Positions 29,057-38,978 are shown, counted from the stretch's first letter. The stretch: DNA of 64,000 nucleotides from Phycisphaerae bacterium (GCA_019636475.1 JAHBXN010000002.1:248001-312000), one strand, 5' to 3'. A program made the numbers and translations. The notes: generated by a model from the sequence alone, not told the origin.

Positions 29057-31186
29057 CTACACGGCCGACGTGGACGGCACCATTCGCACTGCGCGTTCGT
29101 TGGCGACGGCCTGATCGTGGGTTGCCTCCTCCTCACCGAATCGCACCAGCCGAGCCGAATTGAAGACGACCACGAAGCTGCTCGCCGTGTGGAGGAAAGC
29201 CGCAACGGTCGGCGGGATAATGTCAAACGCACCGAGTGCCATGACTGTGACAACGAACAACACGCCGAACACCAGATTCTGAACAACGACCCGGCGTGTC
29301 GCACGCGAGAGGCGAACAAGGAACGGAATGCGCGTGAGATCATTGTTCAGCAGCGCGATTGACGCAGACTTGATCGCGACGTCGCTGCCGGCCGCCCCCA
29401 TCGCCAGACCGAGATCGCCGGCGGCCAATGCCGGCGCATCGTTCACGCCGTCACCGACAACCATCACGCGATGGCCCTGCTTTCGCATCTGCTCGACGAG
29501 ATCGAGCTTTTCCTGCGGCAGACAATCCGCCTTGTATTCCGTGCACGCCATTTCGACGGCAACGCGTTTTGCGACAGCGGCTCGGTCGCCGGTCAGCATC
29601 GCCACGCGGCGCATGCCGATATCCCGCAGCGACTCGACGGCCGCTCTCGCCGCGGAACGGGTTTTGTCCTCCAGGCCGACCATGCCGAGTACATCATTCC
29701 CGCGAGCGACGAAGAGCTGACTCATGCCTTCGGTCTGCGCGATTGCATGGCTCATCGCGGAAACGTTGATCCCGTTTTCGGCGAGAAAGGTTTGACGGCC
29801 GACCAGAACGCGCTCGCCATTGACTTCCGCAATTACGCCCTTGCCGGGAACTTCCTGGAATTTTGACGGCTGCTCGAACGAGATGTTGGCTTCGCGGGCG
29901 ACATTAATGAGCGCGCGGGCCGCCGGATGATTGCTGTTCTGTTCGGCAGAGGCGGCAAGCGTCAACAAGGCCGCGCCGTCCGCGCCGGGGGCGGGAATCA
30001 GCCTTGTGACGGAGAGTTCACCGGTCGTGAGTGTGCCAGTCTTGTCGAAGATGACGGCCGTCAGTCGTCCAGCACTTTCGAGGTGGGACACATCCTTGAT
30101 GAGGATTCCAAGCCGTGCCGCGCAGCTCAGGCCGGCGACCATCGCCGTCGGCGTCGCCATGATGAGCGCGCACGGGCAACTCGCCACGAGCATGGTGATG
30201 GCCCGGCGAATTCCGTTGTCGTCCATGGTGAAGAACAGCACGAGTGCGGCGAGCATGAGCACGATCGGCGTGTACCAGACGACGTACTGATCGATCAGCC
30301 GCATGATCGGAATGCGGGTGCGCTCGGCCTGGAGAATGAGATCCTGAACCTGACCCAGCGTGGTTTCCTCGCCGACCTTGGTCACTTCGATTTCAAGGAC
30401 ACCCGTGAGGTTCGACGTTCCGCTGAAGACGGGATCACCGACGCGCTTGTCCACGGGCAGCGACTCACCCGTGATGTTGGCCTGGTTCACGGTCGAATCG
30501 CCGCGCAAAACTCGGCCGTCGGCGGGAATGTTATCGCCGGGACGAACCCGGACGACCTGCCCCTTGTTGAGTTGACCGGCGTCCACTTCCCGCTCGGCAC
30601 CATTCTCGATCAGTCGAGCGGTCTTCGGCGTGAGTTTGATGATCTCCTCGATACTTGCCCGCGCGCCGATGGCGGTTCGCGTCTCGATCAATTCCGACAG
30701 CAGGAGGAAAAAACCGATGACGCCTGCGGCGCGGTAGTCATTCGTCGCGATCGCCGCGACGATTGCGAGCGCCACCAGTTCGTCCATGTGCATGTGACCC
30801 GAAAAGAGATTGCGCAGGGCATGCCACAAAATGCGCGTCGCCAGCAGGATCGCACCGACCGCGGCCGCCAGGTCCATGTGAAATTCCCAGAGGATCGCCG
30901 GGGCGTATTGCCGGTCCCAGAACAACCATTTGAGACGATTCCATACAGACGCGTCGGCAATCACGCCGTCGGTGCTGACGAGCGGACTGAAGAACTGAAC
31001 GATGTAACTGGTGATGATCAGAATGCCGCCAAGCAGCGTGATAAACAACCAGAAGTTTGCAGATCGCGTCGCGGTTGCAGCTTCCTGGGCATGATCATGA
31101 AAATGGCTGTGATCGTGCCCGTGGTGGTGATGATGGGCGTGATGCTGTTCTTCGGTCTGACGAATGCCGAGGACTTGGTGTGCCAT
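29057..31186 (-). CDS. P1B-type heavy-metal-translocating ATPase
   Basis: The 709-residue P-type ATPase has the metal-binding membrane motif SCPCALIMATP, the phosphorylation site DKTGTLTTGE, the TGE(S) actuator motif (ITGESLPVDK) and the hinge VGDGVNDAPAL. The N-terminus lacks an HMA (CxxC) domain and instead has a His-rich stretch (HHAHHHHHGHDHSHFHDH). The last membrane segment reads HTASSFVVVFNSARL; it lacks the Asp of Zn/Cd exporters and the Tyr/Met/Ser set of Cu exporters, so the metal is uncertain. It acts in the inner membrane, exporting a transition metal. It lies 56 bases downstream of an ABC-2 permease gene on the same strand. Confidence 0.93.
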   Translation of the reverse strand: MAHQVLGIRQTEEQHHAHHHHHGHDHSHFHDHAQEAATATRSANFWLFITLLGGILIITSYIVQFFSPLVSTDGVIADASVWNRLKWLFWDRQYAPAILWEFHMDLAAAVGAILLATRILWHALRNLFSGHMHMDELVALAIVAAIATNDYRAAGVIGFFLLLSELIETRTAIGARASIEEIIKLTPKTARLIENGAEREVDAGQLNKGQVVRVRPGDNIPADGRVLRGDSTVNQANITGESLPVDKRVGDPVFSGTSNLTGVLEIEVTKVGEETTLGQVQDLILQAERTRIPIMRLIDQYVVWYTPIVLMLAALVLFFTMDDNGIRRAITMLVASCPCALIMATPTAMVAGLSCAARLGILIKDVSHLESAGRLTAVIFDKTGTLTTGELSVTRLIPAPGADGAALLTLAASAEQNSNHPAARALINVAREANISFEQPSKFQEVPGKGVIAEVNGERVLVGRQTFLAENGINVSAMSHAIAQTEGMSQLFVARGNDVLGMVGLEDKTRSAARAAVESLRDIGMRRVAMLTGDRAAVAKRVAVEMACTEYKADCLPQEKLDLVEQMRKQGHRVMVVGDGVNDAPALAAGDLGLAMGAAGSDVAIKSASIALLNNDLTRIPFLVRLSRATRRVVVQNLVFGVLFVVTVMALGAFDIIPPTVAAFLHTASSFVVVFNSARLVRFGEEEATHDQAVANERAVRMVPSTSAV

Positions 31187-31242
31187 TAGCGAATTCCCAG
31201 GGTGTATGCGCCGCGATCCGCGGCGCGGATATCTGCGAAACC

Positions 31243-32442
31243 TTATCCCAGTTCGCGTGTCTCAAAAAGCGACATCGCCAGCAACACGAAAGCCAGCGAA
31301 AACAACGCGGAATAGCCGAGCGAGGCAAACACATAATTCAAAGGAATCAGGCGGCTTTCTTCAAGGGCGTCCACCATCCAGAAGACCTGAAAATTCGGGA
31401 TGATCCGATAGACGATTGCAGCCCACCGCCGGCCGGTTTCGGCCAGGGGCCTGATCGACTGATCTGAGATCAGTCCCAGAATGACGACCGCGAAATTCAG
31501 CAGGAGCGTGGGGACGATCGGTAATCGCGTGGCCGCGGCCAACGCGACGGCCGCCATCATTCCGATCGCGCCGAAGATCAGCGCCGAGGCCTTGATCAGT
31601 TCGAATCCCTGCACCTCGCGCGTTTTCTTCACGAGGTAGTTCACGTTCTTGCGCCACTGCACATCGTCGACCAGGCTCAGCAGATAGGCACGATCCTCAT
31701 CGCTGATCGGACCCTTCCAGTTCGAACGAACCAGCTGGCCTTCGTGCCCGGCGAGCGCCGGTCCGGCGTCGGCCGGCCGGAATTCAACGATGTCCTTCAG
31801 GACTCCCGACTTGCCGGCAACCTCGGGGAGCGGCCCGATGTCCTGCGTCGTTTCGTACACCGCGAACTTGAAATCGCGATCGACGACGAGCAGTATTACC
31901 GCGCCGACGGTGAGCGCGGGAATTGCCAGGTTGACGACCGTTGGCAAAAACCGCCAGCCGTATATGAAATTCAGCACGCCGGCGGCGACCATGACCGCGA
32001 GCATCACGCCGGGTCCGAGAATCAGCACGGTTACATCAGATTTTTCAGCGGCCGTTTGCAGAACGCCATGCCGCATGCACATGAAAAACGCGATGCAGGC
32101 CAGATAATGCGCGGCTGCCAGCGAGCCGAGCAGACCGAAATACTTGCCGAGAATGAAGGTTGAACGCTGAATCGGCTTCGCTGCGACGGTGAGAACCGTC
32201 TTATCCTCGATCTCGGCGTCCAGGACGCCGGAGGCGGCAAAACAAGCCAGAACCAATCCTTGCAGGAGGAGCGTAGACAAGATGATGTCGCGCAGCATCT
32301 TGTTATCGTCGTCAAGCGTCCAGCCTGTCATGGTCGGCGCTAATGCGATGCCGCCCAGCATGACGAGCACAATGATGCCGAAGACCGGCTGTCGAACCGA
32401 TTGAAGAAAAGTGCCCTTGGTGATTGCCCAAAGTTGGTTCAT
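31243..32442 (-). CDS. ABC-2 type transporter permease
   Basis: The 399-residue membrane protein has about six to eight helices, with an extracytoplasmic segment of about 115 residues in the middle (about 185-300). The N-terminal AITKGTFLQSVRQPVFG and the LDAEIEDKTVLTVAAKPIQR segment are the signature of ABC-2/NosY-like permeases. It resembles the permease at 39038-40780, especially around KEIADRQIFGIASKP against AEIEDKTVLTVAAKP, so the two are probably paralogues. No ATPase gene is adjacent on its strand; it may use the ATPase at 37794-38978. It lies upstream of the metal ATPase gene. Confidence 0.85.
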   Translation of the reverse strand: MNQLWAITKGTFLQSVRQPVFGIIVLVMLGGIALAPTMTGWTLDDDNKMLRDIILSTLLLQGLVLACFAASGVLDAEIEDKTVLTVAAKPIQRSTFILGKYFGLLGSLAAAHYLACIAFFMCMRHGVLQTAAEKSDVTVLILGPGVMLAVMVAAGVLNFIYGWRFLPTVVNLAIPALTVGAVILLVVDRDFKFAVYETTQDIGPLPEVAGKSGVLKDIVEFRPADAGPALAGHEGQLVRSNWKGPISDEDRAYLLSLVDDVQWRKNVNYLVKKTREVQGFELIKASALIFGAIGMMAAVALAAATRLPIVPTLLLNFAVVILGLISDQSIRPLAETGRRWAAIVYRIIPNFQVFWMVDALEESRLIPLNYVFASLGYSALFSLAFVLLAMSLFETRELG

Positions 32443-33034
32443 GAATCGACCGTTCGGTGTGAATCGCGAATGCCGCCGCGAATCAGTGAATCAGAGGCAA
32501 TCGCTCTGCGGATGTCACCCGCGCGGCGGCATGCCACGCGCAGCAAAGGCAACTACGGCCGATTCCACCTGACGACATTTGCCGCGCGACCCATCGAATC
32601 GCCATCGCCCGGGATTCTGACAGTCTCGACCGAAACCGATAAGGCTTTTACGACTCCGCGTAAGATTGGGTCGCCGACGTCGCCAGATTCTTACTCTACC
32701 GATCCTTCGGCGGTATCCGCCGTTGGATGTTACGGTGAACCGCAGAGTGGTCAAGTCAGGATGCGGACCCTGAGCTTCCATTCCGCGATCCAACGCCCGG
32801 ATACGAGTGCTGCCACGTGATACGAAAAGCAGCTTCAACAATCCGGCCCGCACGGAGCGATGAGAACGTTTTTCCGCAAGGTTCATCCTTCGAAACGACT
32901 CCGCGGCGAATCCCCCCCTCATTGGGACTTGGCAGGGCACGCCGAGGTCCTACAATGGCGGGTCTTCCGAACAAGATGTGAACGAATTGGCGCGGCCGAT
33001 CGTCGTGCGAACTTTGAAGATACCAGAGTAAAGC
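32443..33034. other. 592-base divergent intergenic region
   Basis: This is the spacer between the ABC-2 permease gene (minus) and the SPFH operon (plus). Short frames exist on both strands, but their compositions are serine/arginine-rich without domain signals and without ribosome sites, so I call none. It contains a good promoter for the SPFH operon near 32929-32956. I see no RNA gene. Confidence 0.6.
32929..32956 (+). promoter_or_regulatory. Sigma70-type promoter of the SPFH operon
   Basis: TTGGCA (32929-32934) and TACAAT (32951-32956) are separated by 16 bases, each matching the consensus at five of six positions. Transcription would begin near 32963 and leave a leader of about 70 bases before the ATG at 33035. 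It is the best promoter-like pair I found in the window. Confidence 0.5.
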
Positions 33035-35161
33035 ATGGGAAAATTGAAATCAGTATCAGGAATTGATCGTCGCGGCGAATGGGTTGCCATTTTCGGTGCG
33101 GCGGTCAGCTTCCTTTTCGCCCTGCTCCTGGCCTGGCTGGCCATCTGGAGCAGCAGCACGAGCGCGTCGCTCTGGGCCGCGTCATTTCAGATGCTCGGTG
33201 TTGTGGGCATCTGGAGCCTTTGTTTTGTCCAGCTCCATCAGCAACGTTTGCTAGCGGAAGAGAAACTGGAGGTCGCAGAGTTGGAGCGTCTCCGCCAGGA
33301 AAAACTGGGCGGCGCGCAGACCATCTTCGACGAGGAAGACCTCGAGCAGATGGAATCGCTGGCCATGGGCCGCCGGCTTCGGTCGATTCAGCGGTTTCTG
33401 ATCCCGGTAATCGCCATTCTGATCGCGGTCTTCCATTTCATCGCCGGTTTTTCGATTTTTCCACAGGGCTGGCAATTCCCTCCGATCCGGGACAACGCTT
33501 CGACTGCCGGCGTGCCTCACGCGGAAGTCATCCTCTTCTTCACGGGCGGTTTCGCGTTCGTCGCGTTCATGATCTCGCGATATGCGCTGGGAATGAGCCG
33601 ACTTTCGCAATGGAGCGCGCTGCGGGCCGGCGGCAATTTCATGTTCGGTGCGAGTGCGTCCTGCCTTGGCGTGTCGATCGCGCTGCTCAGCGTCATTTCG
33701 GGCATCAAGGATGCGGACGACTGGCTCAGTTACGCGCTCGGCCTGCTGCTTATCACTCTGTCGATTGAAACGATTATCAACTATGTCCTCGACTTCTATC
33801 GGCCGCGCGTCGAAGGCGCGGATCATCGGCCGTTCTACGACAGCCGCCTGCTCGGCATGTTCAGTGAACCGGGCGGCATTCTACAGAGCGTCGCGAAGGC
33901 GATCGATTATCAGTTCGGATTCAAAGTCAGCGAGACCTGGTTTTATAGCCTGTTGCGGCGACAGGTTCCGTATCTGTTGCTTGCTCAGGCGGCGACCATT
34001 CTGGGCCTGACCTGCTTCGTTGTCGTGCCGCCGGGTCATCAGGCGGTCATGACGCATTTCGGCCAGGTCAGTCCGGTCACTGCGAAGCCCGGACTCCACA
34101 TCACCTGGCCGTGGCCGATCGACAGCTCAAAGATCATTCCCGTCGAGCGCGTGCAGCGAATGGTTCTCGGCTATGAGCACACAGACGTGGATGATGAACG
34201 ATTGAAGTCCCCGGTGATGGAGGACCGTGCTCCGATTCTGTGGACCAAGGAGCACTTCAAATCGGAATACAAACTGCTTGTGGCGGATCGTCTCGCGTCC
34301 GCCGATTCCAAGGTGCCGGTCAATCTCCTGAGTGTCAACATGCCTGTCCAATGGCGTGTCAAAGCCCACGATGATGCCCAGGTGATACGTTACGACATGC
34401 AGTCCGCCGACGTGAACAACATCATCGAATCGCTCGCATACCGTGAGTTGACGCGATACGCCGCATCGTCGGATATTCATGACCTGCTCGGTCGAGGAGG
34501 AATCGCCGCGGCCGATGTTCTTCGCGATCGCCTGCAAGCCGCATGTGATACGGCCGGGTACGACGGTCAGGGGCTCGGCGTGGAAATCGTGTATGTCGCC
34601 GTCGGCGGGGTTCATCCGCCGCGGGATGGGGAAGTCGCACAGGCCTACCAGGATGTCGTCAGCGCGATCGAAACGAAAGACGCCAGAATTAAACAATCCG
34701 AGGGCGATGCCACGCGCCTGCGCATTATGACCGCGGGTACCGAATGGGAGAGTGTCTACGACTCCATTATCGCAGAGGATCAAACACCCGAGGCTGACGT
34801 TGCGGCGCGGGCGCAGCGGCGTGCCGAGGTTGAGGCACTGCTGCGAACCGTGGCCGGCGGAGAGGCGCGGAAGATCACGTCCAAGGCGGAAGCGGGTTCG
34901 TACGGGCGGCTCTTTGCTGAAAGATCCGGCAGCGAACGCTATGCCATGCAGCTTTCGGCCTTCAACGCCGCGCCCCGAACTTACATGCTCTGGACTTATC
35001 TGCGCATGATGTCGACTTCGACGAAGGACATCCGCAAGTACATCATTGCGATGCGGGAACCTTCGAAGGTGCTGTACGAGATAGATTTGAAGCCGCCCGC
35101 TGCCGTGGATATCCTCGGCGCCGAGCTTGCGAATATTGAAAAGTCCGAAGCCAAGGAATGA
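33035..35161 (+). CDS. Polytopic SPFH/band 7 protein
   Basis: The 708-residue protein has about six membrane helices in its first 250 residues, another at about 310-330, then an SPFH/band 7 domain that starts at VVPPGHQAVMTHFGQVSP and includes LHITWPWPID. A long helical region rich in Glu/Ala/Arg follows (about 540-640). HflK/HflC normally have only one helix, so the polytopic N-terminus is an added module. It is the first gene of a plus-strand group of three SPFH proteins, an ABC ATPase and a permease. SPFH proteins form cage-like membrane assemblies that organise proteases or transporters. The role here is inferred to be a scaffold for the ABC system. Confidence 0.87.
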   Translation: MGKLKSVSGIDRRGEWVAIFGAAVSFLFALLLAWLAIWSSSTSASLWAASFQMLGVVGIWSLCFVQLHQQRLLAEEKLEVAELERLRQEKLGGAQTIFDEEDLEQMESLAMGRRLRSIQRFLIPVIAILIAVFHFIAGFSIFPQGWQFPPIRDNASTAGVPHAEVILFFTGGFAFVAFMISRYALGMSRLSQWSALRAGGNFMFGASASCLGVSIALLSVISGIKDADDWLSYALGLLLITLSIETIINYVLDFYRPRVEGADHRPFYDSRLLGMFSEPGGILQSVAKAIDYQFGFKVSETWFYSLLRRQVPYLLLAQAATILGLTCFVVVPPGHQAVMTHFGQVSPVTAKPGLHITWPWPIDSSKIIPVERVQRMVLGYEHTDVDDERLKSPVMEDRAPILWTKEHFKSEYKLLVADRLASADSKVPVNLLSVNMPVQWRVKAHDDAQVIRYDMQSADVNNIIESLAYRELTRYAASSDIHDLLGRGGIAAADVLRDRLQAACDTAGYDGQGLGVEIVYVAVGGVHPPRDGEVAQAYQDVVSAIETKDARIKQSEGDATRLRIMTAGTEWESVYDSIIAEDQTPEADVAARAQRRAEVEALLRTVAGGEARKITSKAEAGSYGRLFAERSGSERYAMQLSAFNAAPRTYMLWTYLRMMSTSTKDIRKYIIAMREPSKVLYEIDLKPPAAVDILGAELANIEKSEAKE

Positions 35162-35291
35162 AACGGCCGCGATGCGAACGCGTGGCGCCATTCAATCACC
35201 AAGACAGCCGGGGACCGGCAAACCCGTGCGAATTCATCGATATCGCTGATTTTGAAGACCGCCGGTCGGCTTGATAGAGGCAGTGAGGCAA

Positions 35292-36230
35292 ATGAGCAGA
35301 AATCTTCCGACGATCATCGTGGCGATGATCATCCTGGTGGTGATCGCAAGCATGATGTGCGCGTATCAAGTGCGATTCACCGAGACCGTCGTCATCACAC
35401 GATTTCACAAGATCATCGACGATCAGCCGAAGGATCCCGGGCTTCATTTCAAGTTGCCGTGGCCGATTGATCGGGTCAACCGCTACGACAGGCGCATGCG
35501 CTCGTTCGAAACGGAATTCAGCCAGGCCGCCACCGAAGACCAGAAAACCGTCATCCTGACAGCCTACGCCACATGGCGCATTGAGGACGCGGTAAAGTTC
35601 CTCACCGCGGTCGGTCCGGAGGATGCAGCCGGTCCGAAGATCCGCGACCTGCTCGCCAACCAGGTGCAGTTGGTGCTGCGCACCCACCCGCTCAGCGCAC
35701 TGGTCAACATCGATCCGAAAGAAATGCAGTTCGATGCCATTGAGAAGGCATTCCTTGACGGCATCAAGCAGTCCGCCCGCACGAACTACGGCATCGACAT
35801 TGTCAGCGTCGGCATCAAACGGCTCGGGCTGCCGGAGAGCGTCACGAAGGACGTCTTCGCACGCATGAAGGAAGACCGGCAGAAGGCGATCAAGCAGCTC
35901 ACAGCGGAAGGCGAGGCCAAGGCGACGGAAATCCGCGTCTCGGCCGAAGAAGTCTCTAAAAAGATCATCGCCAGGGCCGATGCCTACGCCAAAACCCTCA
36001 AGGGCCAGGGCGATGCCGAGGCCGCGAAATACTACCGAATCTTCTCCGAGAATCCCGAGCTCTCCGCGTTTCTGAAGAAACTGGAGACGGTCGAGCAGAT
36101 ATTCGAGTCCGGCCAGATCACCCTCGTCCTCGACGCGGACAAGTTCGTGCCGTTTGATGTCCTTAAGGCCATGACGGTGCCGGCCGCCGCAGTCACGACG
36201 CCGGGAGCGTCCCAACTCGACGCGGACTAA
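35292..36230 (+). CDS. HflC-like SPFH protein
   Basis: The 312-residue product has one N-terminal helix (LPTIIVAMIILVVIASMM) and an HflC-type SPFH domain: YQVRFTETVVITRFHKI, LHFKLPWPIDRVNRYDRR and ANQVQLVLRTHPLSAL. The C-terminal helical region (about 190-280) includes KTLKGQGDAEAAKYYRIF, similar to the end of HflC. A TTG start 21 bases upstream is possible; I chose ATG 35292, with GAGG just before it. It ends 19 bases before the next SPFH gene. HflC pairs with HflK in the periplasm-facing FtsH regulator complex, but no ftsH gene is present here. Confidence 0.9.
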   Translation: MSRNLPTIIVAMIILVVIASMMCAYQVRFTETVVITRFHKIIDDQPKDPGLHFKLPWPIDRVNRYDRRMRSFETEFSQAATEDQKTVILTAYATWRIEDAVKFLTAVGPEDAAGPKIRDLLANQVQLVLRTHPLSALVNIDPKEMQFDAIEKAFLDGIKQSARTNYGIDIVSVGIKRLGLPESVTKDVFARMKEDRQKAIKQLTAEGEAKATEIRVSAEEVSKKIIARADAYAKTLKGQGDAEAAKYYRIFSENPELSAFLKKLETVEQIFESGQITLVLDADKFVPFDVLKAMTVPAAAVTTPGASQLDAD

Positions 36231-36249
36231 GCGAGGGAGTTTGCACCCG

Positions 36250-37707
36250 ATGAAGACGTCTCCTGACGATCCGCGACACGTACACCTCCACGGCTCCGAA
36301 ATCGCCGCGCCCCCGCCGGATGAGTTTGATCCGGCCAATGCCGAGCTGGCGAACGCCTTGAGAAAGAGTTTTCGCGTCCTCAAGGTGATCATGTTCATCC
36401 TGATCGTACTCTACTTTGTCAGCGGCTTTTTCAGCGTGAAGCCTGGCGAGCAGGGTCTCGTCTTGCGGTTCGGCGAGATCGTCGGCGCGGTGGAAGGCGA
36501 TGCGATCCGGAAGCCCGGATGGCATTGGTCGCTGCCCTTTCCGATCGATCAGTGGATGACCGTCAAGGTCGAGGAGCGCGAGCTGGAGCTCTTCTTCACG
36601 CTGAAACTCTCGCCGGAAGAGGAAGCCACCGGCAAAATCCAGCAGAGGTTCAACAACCTGTCGCCCGAGCGCGATGATTATCTCGTCACCGGCGACGCCA
36701 ACATTCTCCACGCGACGATTCTGATCAAGTACAAGATCGAAAACATCGTGGACTATGTCTCGAACCTGCTTCCGGCGCCAAGCCCGCACTACGATCTTCG
36801 ATCCAAGCCGTATGAAGGCTTCCCTGAGTACACACTTCTTCGCAATCTCGCACGGGACGCGGTCATTGCGACAGCCGCCCGATACGGCGCGCTCGATATC
36901 CGTGGCAATCTGCAGAAGGAGTTTCTGCTGGCGGTCGGCGCCAAACTGAACGAACGCCTGAAGCAGTTCGCCGACGCCGGAAAGCCGCTGGGCATCTTTG
37001 TCGACCCGAACACCGGTGTAATCGCACCGAAATCGAAAACCGGCTCGCTTGAGGCCATCATGCCGCCTCGCCAGACGCAAGAGGTCTTCGATCAGGTCTT
37101 CAGCGCGCAGACCAATCGCGTGGTTGCAATTACGAAGGCACGATCCGAGGCCGAGACATTGCTCGTGAGTATGGTCGGGCCGGATTATCAGGAGCTGGCG
37201 GATTCCATCGAGCAGGAGTACGAACTCATTCGAAGGCTCTCGTCGCTCGAAGACGGAACAGTATCCACCGCGTCCGGCAAGCCTGACGCAGGCGAGACAG
37301 CCGAGTCGCTTCGCCAGAGTCTGGAGAAGCAGCGGGAGCGAACCGAAGCGTATCTCCGAGCCGCCTCGGGGGAAATTCGCTCGATCGTCAAGGACGCCGA
37401 AATCGAACGCGACCAGGTGATCCAGGAGGCCATCGGTGATTACAATCGTCTTCTCGCGGTGCTTCCTGAGTATCGGCGCAATCCGCAGATCTTCCTGTCC
37501 CGCCTGTTGGACGAATCGCGCGGCCGCGCATTGATGGGCAAGGACGTGGTGAAGGTGTACGTTCCCGAGGACGCCCTGCAATATCGCCTTCAGATTCCGC
37601 GAGCGGGCGGAAAGCTGCAAACGCCCGACCAGATCGCCAAACAGAAAGAGAAGGAACGCCGGGAAAATATCGGCACCATCCCGCAGCCTGAAATTCGCCG
37701 GCGCTAG
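36250..37707 (+). CDS. HflK-like SPFH protein
   Basis: The 485-residue protein has a hydrophilic N-terminus, one helix (about residues 45-62) and an HflK-type SPFH domain with GEQGLVLRFGEIVGAV, PGWHWSLPFPIDQW and ANILHATILIKYKIE. A long charged helical region follows (about 300-430). The start at ATG 36250 has GAGGGAG upstream; a TTG nine bases earlier is also possible. With the HflC-like gene just before it, it forms the canonical HflC/HflK pair in reversed order. The partner is probably the ABC transporter encoded next (86-base gap), not FtsH; this is inference from context. Confidence 0.9.
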   Translation: MKTSPDDPRHVHLHGSEIAAPPPDEFDPANAELANALRKSFRVLKVIMFILIVLYFVSGFFSVKPGEQGLVLRFGEIVGAVEGDAIRKPGWHWSLPFPIDQWMTVKVEERELELFFTLKLSPEEEATGKIQQRFNNLSPERDDYLVTGDANILHATILIKYKIENIVDYVSNLLPAPSPHYDLRSKPYEGFPEYTLLRNLARDAVIATAARYGALDIRGNLQKEFLLAVGAKLNERLKQFADAGKPLGIFVDPNTGVIAPKSKTGSLEAIMPPRQTQEVFDQVFSAQTNRVVAITKARSEAETLLVSMVGPDYQELADSIEQEYELIRRLSSLEDGTVSTASGKPDAGETAESLRQSLEKQRERTEAYLRAASGEIRSIVKDAEIERDQVIQEAIGDYNRLLAVLPEYRRNPQIFLSRLLDESRGRALMGKDVVKVYVPEDALQYRLQIPRAGGKLQTPDQIAKQKEKERRENIGTIPQPEIRRR

Positions 37708-37793
37708 TCGATGGCCAAACGGCCACGTTCCGCGCTCGGCATCAGTCGCAAATCGGCGGCACGCGCCGCGCGATCCCAACTGAATGGACGGCC

Positions 37794-38978
37794 ATGAAAG
37801 TCGTTGAGTGCATCGCACTGACCAAAACCTTCCAGGATTTCTGGGGGAGAGACCGCGTCCGAGCGGTCGACGCTCTCGATCTGGAGATCAACCCCGGTGA
37901 GATCTTTGGATTGCTTGGCCCTAACGGGTCAGGCAAGTCCACAACCATCAAGCTGCTGCTGGGGCTGCTGTACCCCACTTCCGGATCGGCCCGGGTCTTT
38001 GGTCGCGTCCCGACCGATACGGCGATCAAATCGCGCGTCGGCTTCATGCCGGAAGAGTCATACCTCTATCGATTTCTCAACGCCCGGGAAACGCTCGACT
38101 ACTACGGTCGCCTGTTCAAACTCGATCGACACGAACGCCGACGGCGAACCGAACAATTGATTGAAATGATCGGTCTCAAGCGCGCCGCGAGTCGCCCCGT
38201 CGGCACCTATTCGAAGGGCATGGCTCGCCGCATCGGATTGGCCCAGGCTCTGGTGAACGACCCTGATTTCCTCATCCTCGACGAGCCGACGACCGGCCTC
38301 GACCCCATCGGAACGCGACAAATCAAAGACGTGATCCGAATTCTAGGGGAGCGCGGCAAGACCGTGCTGCTCTGCAGCCACCTGCTCGCCGACGTGGAAG
38401 ATGTGTGCGACCGCATCGCGATCATGTACGGCGGCAGGCGAATGGAACTCGGCACCATCGGCGAACTGCTCACGCACAAGGACGAAACCCAGATCACCGC
38501 ACGCGGCATTCAGAACCAGCCGTCGGCGATCAAGCAGATCCGAGAGGCAATCTCCCGCGCGGGCGGAGAAATCGTCTCCGAGACTCAGCCGACGGACCGC
38601 CTGGAGGATTTGTTCCTGCGCGTGGTCGGCCGAGCCCAGCGCGACCAGCTTCAGACCAGCGGCGCGGAATCGACGGTCGGCGTCTCGGAATTCCTCGCCG
38701 GCGAGAAGAGCGGTGGTGTCGAACTCGTGGCATCGCTGATCGACGCCGGCAGACAGGTCGTCAGCCCCGCTGCCGATCGTGACCAGGCAATCGCCGCCGA
38801 TGCGGTCGCGGCCCGGACCGCGCCGAAAGGCGAAGTGCTGGATCGATTGACCCGGCGATCCGATGAACCCGCCGAGCCGCAGAAAGCGGCCGAGCCGACT
38901 GAGTCGCCGATCGCATCCCGGAAACCGAACAAGGACGTCATCAACCGACTGATTCAAGGCGGCGGGCAAGAGGATTAG
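37794..38978 (+). CDS. ABC transporter ATP-binding protein
   Basis: The 394-residue product has a standard ABC-2-type ATPase domain: Walker A GPNGSGKST (42-50), a signature region YSKGMARRIGLAQAL (139-153), Walker B LILDEPTTGLDP (160-171) and the switch histidine His196 in LLCSHLLAD. After residue 300 there is a long tail, acidic and proline/alanine-rich, without a recognisable domain. The Q-loop region GFMPEESYLYRFL is typical. It pairs with the permease at 39038-40780 (59-base gap), and possibly also with the permease at 31243-32442. The tail may bind the SPFH scaffold; that is a guess. Confidence 0.93.
   Translation: MKVVECIALTKTFQDFWGRDRVRAVDALDLEINPGEIFGLLGPNGSGKSTTIKLLLGLLYPTSGSARVFGRVPTDTAIKSRVGFMPEESYLYRFLNARETLDYYGRLFKLDRHERRRRTEQLIEMIGLKRAASRPVGTYSKGMARRIGLAQALVNDPDFLILDEPTTGLDPIGTRQIKDVIRILGERGKTVLLCSHLLADVEDVCDRIAIMYGGRRMELGTIGELLTHKDETQITARGIQNQPSAIKQIREAISRAGGEIVSETQPTDRLEDLFLRVVGRAQRDQLQTSGAESTVGVSEFLAGEKSGGVELVASLIDAGRQVVSPAADRDQAIAADAVAARTAPKGEVLDRLTRRSDEPAEPQKAAEPTESPIASRKPNKDVINRLIQGGGQED

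Noticed and set aside
29927-31189. A 420-codon open frame on the plus strand
   Set aside because: It is antisense to the metal ATPase, whose CPC, DKTG and hinge motifs are certain. The His/Arg-rich composition follows from the opposite strand's codons.
32515-32940. Minus-strand 141-codon and plus-strand 139-codon frames (32401-32820) in the divergent spacer
   Set aside because: Both are low-complexity translations with no ribosome site or domain; the spacer carries a good promoter for the SPFH operon.
35196-36398. A 400-codon open frame on the minus strand
   Set aside because: It is antisense to the HflC-like gene and the start of the next SPFH gene, and shows no domain. Such long antisense frames are expected at this GC content.
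36193-37818. A 541-codon open frame on the minus strand
   Set aside because: It is antisense to the HflK-like SPFH gene, which has clear motifs and a ribosome site. The antisense translation has no recognisable domain.
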